From CBFIJI01 sp965662885 (lineage in GTDB: Bacteria; Bacteroidota; Bacteroidia; Flavobacteriales; Flavobacteriaceae), in assembly GCA_965662885.1 (NCBI GenBank), contig CBFIJI010000092.1, positions 1 through 8,642 on the forward strand: a DNA stretch of 8,642 bases. Direction: 5' to 3'. The notes beneath the pieces are model-generated. The model saw only the letters and a program-made list of their open reading frames with translations, was not told where the DNA came from and made no database searches. The position numbers were made by a program, and so were the translations under genes. Positions 1-5,724 of the stretch are shown one piece after another; position 1 is the stretch's first letter; each line of letters starts with the position of its first letter.

Positions 1-140
1 CTGAAAGCATATAAGTGCGAAACCCACCACAAGATGAGATTTCTTTTAAGGGTCGTAGGAGACGACTACGTTGATAGGTCACAGGTGTAAAGGCAGTAAT
101 GTCATAGCCGAGTGATACTAATTACCCGTAAGCCTATCGT
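1..140 (+). rRNA. 23S rRNA, 3' end (partial)
   Basis: This is the last part of a large-subunit rRNA gene; the rest lies before the window. The stretch around 50-90 (GTCGTAGGAGACGAC followed by TACGTTGATAGG) and the segment around 111-138 (AGTGATACTAATTACCCGT, then AAGCCTATC) are the conserved domain VI end of bacterial 23S rRNA, equivalent to E. coli GACGACGACGTTGATAGG and GGTACTAATGAACCGTGAGG. The exact 3' end cannot be fixed here because its pairing partner, the 5' end of the gene, is outside the window; about 138-142 is the best estimate. The gene heads the 23S-5S part of an rRNA operon on the plus strand. Confidence 0.95.
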
Positions 141-238
141 CGTACTTTTCTTATTTAAATTACTTTTATTAGCAACTATAGAGCTAGGTATCTTTATTAT
201 GTCACGATATTATGTAGTGCAAAAACGCTACGACAATT
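141..238 (+). other. 23S-5S internal transcribed spacer
   Basis: This short AT-rich spacer contains no tRNA. A small hairpin, GTAGTG (214-219) with CGCTAC (226-231) and a CAAAAA loop, could continue into GTC (201-203) with GAC (232-234) across a bulge. Its position just ahead of the 5S gene would suit an rRNA processing stem, but that role is inference from position only. Confidence 0.6.
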
Positions 239-345
239 AAGGTGGTTATAGCAATGGGGCTCACCTCTTCCCTTTCCGAACAGAGAAGTTAAGCCCATTA
301 GCGCAGATGGTACTGCCATTTGGTGGGAGAGTATGTCGCCGCCTT
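239..345 (+). rRNA. rrf: 5S rRNA
   Basis: This is a complete 5S rRNA gene of about 107 nt. The terminal helix I forms between AAGGTGG (239-245) and CCGCCTT (339-345), with one G-U pair. The conserved loop segments are present: CCGAACAGAGAAGTTAAGCC around 277-296 and GGTACTGCC, then GGTGGGAGAGTATGTCGCC around 309-340. It is the usual last gene of the rRNA operon, and no tRNA follows it. Ends are set by the terminal helix and could be off by one or two bases. Confidence 0.95.
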
Positions 346-350
346 CTTCG

Positions 351-384
351 AGACCTCAACAGTTATGTTGGGGTCTTTTTTTTT
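351..384 (+). terminator. Intrinsic terminator of the rRNA operon
   Basis: A 10-bp stem, AGACCTCAAC (351-360) with GTTGGGGTCT (367-376) and one G-U pair, closes a six-base loop (AGTTAT). It runs straight into a nine-base T tract (376-384). It lies six bases after the 5S gene and is a textbook rho-independent terminator for the plus strand. On the minus strand no T tract follows the hairpin, so it should not stop transcripts arriving from the convergent peptidase gene. Confidence 0.93.
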
Positions 385-494
385 GACCTAAATCTAATAA
401 AGTGTAAATGGAATTACTGATTTCTTCAAAAATAGATGGGTTTTTATTAGTGTAATACTGTTGCAGTGAAAGATTTTTTTAAAATTAATGCAGC

Positions 495-1892
495 TTATTC
501 ACGTAATCTAATCAGATCTACTTCCGGTTCTGGGAAGCCCAATTCAGTAACGGCATTATAGTAGGATTCATTAATTGCAAATCCCCACTGTCTAAAAAAG
601 TCGCTTAAATCATTTTGGGTAACTTCCGCTGCTTTAAGCATAAAATACCCCATTTTTTCATTTTTACTTGATATGGATTTGTTTTCTTCTCGAACCTTTT
701 GATGAAGATTGACAAAAAAGCTATCTCCATAATGTAACCACAATTGTTGGTAAAGACATAAGCGTTCAAAGGGGCCTAGGGCGTCACTATTGTAATCTTT
801 TTCAGCATTTGGACTTGCTAAATAAGGTTGTATTTTATCCCAATAGCCCTCTCTTTTTAATCGGGATTCTTGCCCAAAGTAACGTTCAACGGCTAAAGAA
901 TAAATATTAACTGTTACTTCGACTGTTTCACTCCAAGTAATATTGGACAATTGATGTTGGTGCCCTAATTCATGCCATGGTCCCCACCCATCATTGGTTA
1001 AATTTTGAACATTAATTAAATAATCAACAGCATTGATTGCATTGTAAAAGGTGGCATAATACCACGCTGCCATCCAATAGCGTTCATCCTCTGATTCTGT
1101 TAATAAATAACGATTACGATTCGGCTGGTTTATCGCACTAAATGATGGACTTAAACCATCTATAGCGGCTTCTACGTCAATAATTTCGTCTAAAGTTTGA
1201 TGTAAGCGTTCCCAGTTTTGATTGCGATGTCTTAGTGCTGTCGCTTTACTGGCCAAAACAATGGTTTTTTCACTTTGCAACTGTACTTCTGAATACTCAT
1301 AGGTGTCCAGCATCTCTCTAAATTCTGTATTGGTCGTTTGCCCTAATTTAAAATAAGGAGCTTTATGTCCTCCCTTAAGGGTCACATTAGCACGCCCGTC
1401 TGAAGTTTGACCTACAAAGCGCAAATAAATCATTTGATCACGTTGAGTTGAATTTACGATGGTAACAGGATTGTTCGTATTTAGCAGGCTAATTTGTGGT
1501 GTGAAATTATACACTGTTCGTGCATAGGTTCCCATCAAAACAGAAGGGAGTACAAGGCCTTGTGTAAGGACAGTAGTGATTATTAAACTGTCTTGTGGTT
1601 TTAGAAAAATTCCTGTAGGGACAAAATCGGCAGCTCCAAAAGTTCTTCCTAAACGAAGTGCTTCTGCTTGTGATTCAGGTTCTTGTTGGATACTTAAGGT
1701 TAAACCTTGATTATAATTAATATCATTTACTAGGGTCACTTCTTGTTCCTCTTCTTCAATAGAATCAATTGGTGTGGGAGTTGTGGGAACTTCTTTTTGA
1801 CAGGCTATAAAAAAAAAGATCAGGATGTATATCCAATAAGAAGGGGTTTGTATTCTTTTTTTAATGGGTCCATACTTCTTTAAATTTTTCAT
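495..1892 (-). CDS. Predicted surface lipoprotein, M60-type (enhancin-like) zinc metallopeptidase
   Basis: The 465-residue protein starts with basic residues, a hydrophobic segment (about 19-30) and a lipobox ending FFIAC, so Cys31 should be lipidated. After Cys31 come QKE and then a run of acidic residues (46-51), resembling the signal that sends Bacteroidota lipoproteins to the outer face of the outer membrane; surface display is inference. Residues about 60-180 form a beta-rich region like the N-terminal part of M60 proteins. The catalytic region carries WGPWHELGHQHQ, with zinc ligands His307 and His311, catalytic Glu308, and a downstream Glu in ETVEVTVNIYS (Glu325 or Glu322), fitting the M60 pattern HExxH-x(8-28)-E. 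Family members cleave mucin-like glycoproteins or host proteins; this substrate is unknown. No carbohydrate-binding domain is evident. No in-frame start lies earlier. The gene is convergent with the rRNA operon and 100 bp downstream of the permease; a weak TACATTTT box lies upstream. Confidence 0.85.
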   Translation of the reverse strand: MKNLKKYGPIKKRIQTPSYWIYILIFFFIACQKEVPTTPTPIDSIEEEEQEVTLVNDINYNQGLTLSIQQEPESQAEALRLGRTFGAADFVPTGIFLKPQDSLIITTVLTQGLVLPSVLMGTYARTVYNFTPQISLLNTNNPVTIVNSTQRDQMIYLRFVGQTSDGRANVTLKGGHKAPYFKLGQTTNTEFREMLDTYEYSEVQLQSEKTIVLASKATALRHRNQNWERLHQTLDEIIDVEAAIDGLSPSFSAINQPNRNRYLLTESEDERYWMAAWYYATFYNAINAVDYLINVQNLTNDGWGPWHELGHQHQLSNITWSETVEVTVNIYSLAVERYFGQESRLKREGYWDKIQPYLASPNAEKDYNSDALGPFERLCLYQQLWLHYGDSFFVNLHQKVREENKSISSKNEKMGYFMLKAAEVTQNDLSDFFRQWGFAINESYYNAVTELGFPEPEVDLIRLRE

Positions 1893-1992
1893 TGCTGTGA
1901 ATAGTAACGTTTTTTTAGCGCTAATTTAAATGTACAAAAAATGTAGTTGAAAAGATTATTGAGGTTTATTGCTGTTTTTTAATGCATGATTA

Positions 1993-2835
1993 CTATGTTT
2001 TTGCTCTTGCAATCCCATAACTACTGCAGATAATTAACGTCCCACCTATTAGAGTATTGGCATTTAAGGTTTCGCCCAACAGAAAATAGCCCAATGCGAT
2101 GGCACTAACTACTTCTAAATACATTAATGATGTTGATGTTACTGCGGGTAGATATTTTAATCCAAAAAAGAAGAGTTTAAAGACCACGATTCCAATCAAA
2201 AACCCGTAGCCTAACCCAATTGCTAAATGTTTTCCTTCAACGTCAGATAGAAAAAATAAAAAAGGAATAAAGACAATTGCACTGACCAGATTTTGGAAGA
2301 CGATTATTTGATCTTTATTAAAGCGTTGACTTTCCGATTTGAATAGAATTACTGTGATGGAATATCCGATCGCAGCAATGATTGCGGCTGTCATCCCGAT
2401 AAAATCCTTGCTTTCAAATTGGAATTTTTTGTCCGCATAGGTCACCACAAGACCTATAAATGCCAAGAGCATCCATCCCAAATGTGTTTTCTTTAAGGGG
2501 GTTTTGAGATAAATTAATTCCATGATATAGACAAAGATGGGGTAACTATAAAAAAGGACAATTGCATTTCCAATGGAGGTGTACACAAAGGCCATTAAAT
2601 AGAAATAGATTCTCAGGCTATTAATAGTAGAGGCAAGGAGCATTTTTTTATAGTTCCCTTTAAAAATGGGATGGGTCGTACTGAAAAGAATAGGAGTAAG
2701 AAAAAGTAAGGGAACCGCAGCGCGAAACCATGCAATTGCTCCTACACTTAGGCTAGACATTTGTTTAATAAGTATCCCATTTCCCCCGGCAATTAGTGCT
2801 GCAAGAATAATAGCATAAGTGGCCTTTTTAGTCAT
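1993..2835 (-). CDS. EamA/DMT-family membrane transporter
   Basis: This 280-residue protein is almost entirely hydrophobic, with ten predicted transmembrane helices (roughly 6-24, 31-48, 63-82, 88-107, 118-135, 145-164, 177-196, 204-225, 230-250, 259-277). These form two EamA repeats of about 130 residues each. Features seen are the first-helix region AALIAGGNGILIK, AWFRA near 35-39, and the typical end of the second repeat, SLMYLEVVSAIALGYFLLGE (237-256). Family members export or import amino acids, nucleobases and other small metabolites; the substrate cannot be read from the sequence. The ATG start is the first in frame. Its start lies 33 bp after the stop of the flavoprotein gene on the same strand with no terminator between, so the two are probably one transcript. 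Whether they share a pathway is not shown. Confidence 0.9.
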   Translation of the reverse strand: MTKKATYAIILAALIAGGNGILIKQMSSLSVGAIAWFRAAVPLLFLTPILFSTTHPIFKGNYKKMLLASTINSLRIYFYLMAFVYTSIGNAIVLFYSYPIFVYIMELIYLKTPLKKTHLGWMLLAFIGLVVTYADKKFQFESKDFIGMTAAIIAAIGYSITVILFKSESQRFNKDQIIVFQNLVSAIVFIPFLFFLSDVEGKHLAIGLGYGFLIGIVVFKLFFFGLKYLPAVTSTSLMYLEVVSAIALGYFLLGETLNANTLIGGTLIICSSYGIARAKT

Positions 2836-2868
2836 TATCTAATATGTTAATTGCCCTTTTCATCCTAT

Positions 2869-4098
2869 TTAATGACTTAATTTACCAGCGATATAACCAG
2901 TACTCCATGCAGCTTGAAAATTATAGCCTCCTGTAATGGCATCAATGTCTAAAACTTCCCCAGCAAAGTAGAGATTTGGTACTTTTTTACTTTCCATTGT
3001 TTGCAGGTTTACTTCCGAAAGCGCAATACCCCCACAGGTCACAAACTCTTCTTTAAAGGTAGTTTTTCCTTGAATTTGGTATCGATCATTGGTTAACAGT
3101 TCGACTAGTTTATTACAATTTTTTTTACCCATTTCATTCCAGCGTCTTTCTAAGGGGATTCCACATTTTTTTAATAAAAATACCCAGAGGCGGTTTGGAA
3201 TTGGGAAGGCTTTTTGATTCCCTATTTGTTTCATTGGGTTTTCTTCCACCATTTTTTGAAGATGATGAATTAAAATTTCAGTATTACTTTGATTGACCCA
3301 ATTGATCTGAATTTCAAAGGCATAGTTTTTTTCATTTAAAAGCCTAGCTCCAAATGCAGAGGCTTTGAGTATGGAGGGACCGCTCATTCCCCAATGGGTA
3401 ATTAAAAGAGGACCTGTTGTTTGAATTTTAGTTCCAACGATTTTTAGTTGTACTTTTTCCACCACCAGCCCCATTAATTGGGTGATCGATTCTGTGGGCA
3501 TATTGAAGGTGAAAAGGGAAGGGATTGGAGGAATAATTTGATGGTCTAATGCTTTTAACCAGTTAAAACCTTTTTCTTTTGGCTGACCTCCAGTTGCGAT
3601 GATAACAGCATCAAAACGGATAGAGTGTTCAATCATTCCTAAAAGGGAAAGTTCCCACTGGTCTTCTGTACGATTAAGTGACTGGATAGTTGCCCCTAAA
3701 TGTACTTGAATATTAAGCTTTTGAATAGCCGTATTTAAGCTGTCAATAACACTTTGTGATTGATTTGACACTGGAAATACGCGTCCGTCGGGTTCTATTT
3801 TAAGTGCTACACCCTTGTTTTCAAACCATTCAATAGTATCGGTGGTGTTGAACTGATAAAATATTTTTTTCAATTGTTTACCCCCTCTAGGGTAGGCTTG
3901 ACAAAGCAGATTGATATCACTGCATCCATTGGTTACATTACAACGTCCTCCTCCTGAAATCTTAACTTTTGATAAAACTTTTGATGTTTTTTCATACAAA
4001 CAAACAGTTGCTAGTGGATGATGTGTTTTGGCAGAAATAGCAGCAAAAAACCCTGCTGCACCTCCTCCTATAACAGCGATATGATGGAATTGTTTCAT
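2869..4098 (-). CDS. HI0933/YhiN-type FAD-dependent oxidoreductase
   Basis: From the ATG at 4098 the protein has 409 residues, the normal family length. It opens with an FAD-binding Rossmann strand and loop, IAVIGGGAAGFFAA (7-20), followed by KISGGGRCNVTN (46-57), the hallmark of HI0933-like flavoproteins. Other family blocks are TGPLLITHWGMSGP (228-241), VTCGGIAL (353-360) and the C-terminal FAD-binding block LYFAGEVLDID plus TGGYNFQAAWSTG (376-401). The protein is probably cytosolic. The physiological reaction is unsettled; some relatives are annotated as aminoacetone oxidases, which I would not transfer. The reading frame is open for 26 more codons upstream (to 4176), but that extension is Cys- and aromatic-rich, unlike the family, and contains a promoter whose -7 box ends six bases before the ATG at 4098. 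It is the first gene of a likely two-gene unit with the EamA transporter. Confidence 0.9.
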   Translation of the reverse strand: MKQFHHIAVIGGGAAGFFAAISAKTHHPLATVCLYEKTSKVLSKVKISGGGRCNVTNGCSDINLLCQAYPRGGKQLKKIFYQFNTTDTIEWFENKGVALKIEPDGRVFPVSNQSQSVIDSLNTAIQKLNIQVHLGATIQSLNRTEDQWELSLLGMIEHSIRFDAVIIATGGQPKEKGFNWLKALDHQIIPPIPSLFTFNMPTESITQLMGLVVEKVQLKIVGTKIQTTGPLLITHWGMSGPSILKASAFGARLLNEKNYAFEIQINWVNQSNTEILIHHLQKMVEENPMKQIGNQKAFPIPNRLWVFLLKKCGIPLERRWNEMGKKNCNKLVELLTNDRYQIQGKTTFKEEFVTCGGIALSEVNLQTMESKKVPNLYFAGEVLDIDAITGGYNFQAAWSTGYIAGKLSH

Positions 4099-4104
4099 TC
4101 CTAT

Positions 4105-4135
4105 CAAAGATACGCACATATCTAAGGCATTCCAA
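4105..4135 (-). promoter_or_regulatory. Bacteroidota-type promoter of the flavoprotein gene
   Basis: Read on the minus strand, TTG (4135-4133) is followed by a 20-base spacer and then TATCTTTG (4112-4105). This is an exact match to the Bacteroidota housekeeping promoter, TTG at -33 and TAnnTTTG at -7, with a spacer in the known range of about 17-23. The -7 box ends six bases before the ATG at 4098, so the transcript would start at or within a few bases of the start codon and be leaderless or nearly so. Confidence 0.7.
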
Positions 4136-4732
4136 TAAAATTTAAGATGACCAACGAAGCAAAAAAAGCATTTCATTGAATCTCCTCTCTATTGATTCAA
4201 GGATTAAATAAATAATAAGGATAGTCGTTGTGGTTTTTTCTTTTCGACAGGTCTGGCGGTTAAATTATGGTTTATGCTGTTCGGTTTTTCCAATTAAACA
4301 CACCTTTTGAAAAGGGGAGACATTTTAATAAAACATCTATTTGATACAATTTTCATGCATCAATGCTGATCTTAATCCCCTATCATTACGATATCTTCTA
4401 AAAATCAGCCCCCAATTCAAATTGTGCTGTAGCCTCTTCTTACTACATAATATTATTATTTATGGTTCTTTTTTTGATTTCTTGGAAGAACCTTTTAATT
4501 AAAGGTGCTAAGGTTTCTGAAAAAGTGTTGATCTTTCTATGATTTAAATCATACTCTAATTAATTATTTTTTCAATAATCATTAACAGAAAAATAATCCA
4601 TGTATTATGAACATAAAGGGATGGTAATTCCTTTTGTTTTTTTAAAGTAGATTGTGATGGGGCAGGTAATCATCAATTTATATGGTTGTTTTTTATAGAA
4701 AAAAACAATAAAAATCTTTCTACTGAACAAGT
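4113..4732. other. Gene-poor interval with short dyads
   Basis: No convincing gene is seen on either strand across this roughly 620-bp AT-rich stretch, and there is no recognisable tRNA, transposase remnant or riboswitch. It holds the promoter above and several inverted repeats. These are TTGAATC-N11-GATTCAA (4176-4200), CCTTTTgAAAAGG (4303-4315), GGTTCTT-N15-AAGAACC (4464-4492), CCTTT-N5-AAAGG (4491-4505), and the 16-bp palindrome at 4538-4553. An A/T-rich hairpin, TTGTTTTTT (4686-4694) with AAAAAACAA (4700-4708), lies just downstream of the nudK stop and might act as a weak terminator. The longest ORF noticed by eye is 26 codons. Confidence 0.6.
4538..4553. repeat. 16-bp perfect palindrome TATGATTTAAATCATA
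   Basis: Every base of this site pairs with its mirror position. The core TGAT-N4-ATCA has the layout of a Crp/Fnr-family operator (FNR consensus TTGAT-N4-ATCAA). The outermost consensus base is A rather than T on each side, so 8 of 10 consensus positions match. It is far from any start codon: about 440 bp upstream of the flavoprotein ATG and about 180 bp past the nudK stop. Binding by a regulator is therefore only a possibility. Confidence 0.4.
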
Positions 4733-5314
4733 TTAAAAAGGAGAATTGATTTTTAAGTACTGAAGGAGCATAATGGTTTTTGCATCTTTAATGGCTCCAG
4801 AAGTAATCATATGAAGTGCTTCTTCAAAAGCAATCTCTAGCACTTCAATATGTTCTTGTTCTTCTTTTAGTCCTCCTCCTTTGCTTAACTTCATTGTTTC
4901 CTCGTAGGCTGCGATAAAAAAATGTAATATTTCTGTTACCGACCCTGGAGTCATATAGGCTTCAAAAATTTTTTCTATTTCACTGATATGATATCCTGTT
5001 TCTTCTTCTGCTTCCTGTTTGATGCAAGTTTCTGGATTATTTTCTTCTAGCATTCCAGCACAGGCTTCGATCAGCATCCCACTATCATTCCCATTCATAT
5101 AGGTGGTTAATCGAAATTGCTTAGTAAGAATCACTGTTTTCTTTTGTTTGTTGTAAAGAAGAATGACTGCACCATCTCCGCGGTCATAGACTTCCCGACT
5201 TTGTCGTTCCCATATTCCATTTTCTTTCTGATAATCAAAGGTTATTTGCTTTAGAACGGACCAACTATCAGAGAGTATTTTGGAGTCCACTATTTTAATG
5301 CTTTTACTTTTCAT
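4733..5314 (-). CDS. nudK: Nudix hydrolase, NudK-type (GDP-mannose pyrophosphatase)
   Basis: The 193-residue protein aligns from end to end with the NudK pattern as I recall it from E. coli: KILSD (12-16), REVYDRGDGAVILLYN (40-55), QFRLTTYMNGNDSG (66-79), IEACAGML (82-89), the Nudix segment, YMTPGSVTE (120-128), HFFIA (131-135), and an E-x-IEVLE block (154-160). The Nudix box runs from Gly87 to Tyr108. It reads G-x13-EAEEETGY with metal-binding Glu101, Glu104 and Glu105, and its loop is one residue shorter than in ADP-ribose pyrophosphatases, as is usual for NudK. Its arginine position is Gln100. NudK cleaves GDP-mannose and related nucleotide sugars to GMP and a sugar phosphate in the cytosol. 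The ATG matches the family start. AAGGAG abuts the ATG directly, too close to act as a normal Shine-Dalgarno site. The gene stands alone, downstream of a terminator-like hairpin. Confidence 0.85.
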   Translation of the reverse strand: MKSKSIKIVDSKILSDSWSVLKQITFDYQKENGIWERQSREVYDRGDGAVILLYNKQKKTVILTKQFRLTTYMNGNDSGMLIEACAGMLEENNPETCIKQEAEEETGYHISEIEKIFEAYMTPGSVTEILHFFIAAYEETMKLSKGGGLKEEQEHIEVLEIAFEEALHMITSGAIKDAKTIMLLQYLKINSPF

Positions 5315-5333
5315 CTCCTTTTTTGTATAAGTT

Positions 5334-5364
5334 AAAAAAAAAATCCCCCTTAAAATAAGGGGGA
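5334..5364 (-). terminator. Terminator-like hairpin just upstream of nudK
   Basis: On the minus strand, TCCCCCTTA (5364-5356) pairs perfectly with TAAGGGGGA (5352-5344) across a three-base loop, giving a 9-bp G/C-rich stem. Ten T residues (5343-5334) follow at once. This is a strong rho-independent terminator for leftward transcription. Its T tract ends only 19 bases before the nudK ATG at 5314. It therefore ends a transcript coming from the ZIP side, or it is part of the nudK leader and works as an attenuator. Confidence 0.8.
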
Positions 5365-5453
5365 AACAACTAAAAAAACAAAAACATAATAAATGAAAAG
5401 ATTTCTGGTTATTTGGGGAATTGGGGCACTTTTTTTTTGGTCATAATAAGAAA

Positions 5454-5554
5454 AGGAGGCTTTTAATCAATGTTGCTTATCTGGCAATAGGTATTTAATT
5501 TATAGTAAGAAGAGAGAATGCCACAACTTGAGGATAGTATGAATAAAGCCTCCT
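5454..5554. repeat. Long-range inverted repeat AGGAGGCTTT / AAAGCCTCCT
   Basis: Ten bases at 5454-5463 (AGGAGGCTTT) are perfectly complementary to those at 5545-5554 (AAAGCCTCCT), with 81 bases between. On the plus strand the right arm is followed by GGATTA and a run of eight T residues (5561-5568). On the minus strand the second arm is followed by a U-rich TTTTCTTATT. The pair could close a structured RNA on either strand. Homology beyond the arms is poor, so a pair of transposon ends is less likely. Confidence 0.4.
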
Positions 5555-5705
5555 GGATTATTTTTTTTAGATCTTTTATATAGTCAGTATGGTTTCTTAG
5601 GTCCATTAGTATTGTTTTACAGGAGCTAAATACGTATATAATATCTTTATTACAATATACAAATTCATAAAAGGTAGCTTTTGGGTCACTAACGGTAGAA
5701 TCCAA
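5463..5705 (-). CDS. Doubtful 80-residue ORF with TTG start
   Basis: I do not recognise this protein. The frame is open for 80 codons but has no ATG at its 5' end; the first possible start is TTG at 5705, 19 bases past the ZIP stop, and the first internal ATG would leave 47 residues. The middle part, DLRNHTDYIKDLKKIIQEALF (about 35-55), could be an amphipathic helix, and the C-terminal part is rich in Ser, Tyr and Cys. In its favour, it lies in the same direction as the ZIP gene and ahead of the leftward terminator at 5334-5364. Against it are the TTG start, the unusual composition and no family match by eye. It could be a chance ORF over a non-coding RNA. Confidence 0.2.
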   Translation of the reverse strand: MDSTVSDPKATFYEFVYCNKDIIYVFSSCKTILMDLRNHTDYIKDLKKIIQEALFILSSSCGILSSYYKLNTYCQISNID

Positions 5706-5724
5706 TAAAGGATATTTATGTCAC

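Larger units (their letters stand above)
5315..5724. other. 410-bp interval between nudK and the ZIP gene
   Basis: It holds the terminator-like hairpin (5334-5364), the long-range inverted repeat (5454-5554) and the doubtful ORF (5463-5705), each listed separately. Otherwise it is AT-rich with homopolymer runs, for example nine T residues near 5430-5438 and eight near 5561-5568. I see no exact TAnnTTTG box on the minus strand to drive nudK, and no tRNA or known riboswitch. Confidence 0.55.

Noticed and set aside
4099..4176. N-terminal extension of the flavoprotein to the first in-frame ATG
   Set aside because: It is unlike the family, Cys-rich and aromatic, and it contains the promoter that should drive the shorter gene.
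4462..4542. 26-codon plus-strand ORF in the gene-poor gap
   Set aside because: It is short and hydrophobic by AT-rich composition, with no promoter or neighbour to support it.
4686..4708. TTGTTTTTT/AAAAAACAA hairpin as the nudK terminator
   Set aside because: The stem is almost all A-T with no G/C-rich part, and no T tract follows on the minus strand. It is mentioned only as a weak possibility.
4790..5060. Degenerate Nudix box suggesting an inactive NudK
   Set aside because: The metal-binding glutamates are present and the one-residue-shorter loop is normal for NudK, so inactivity is not supported.
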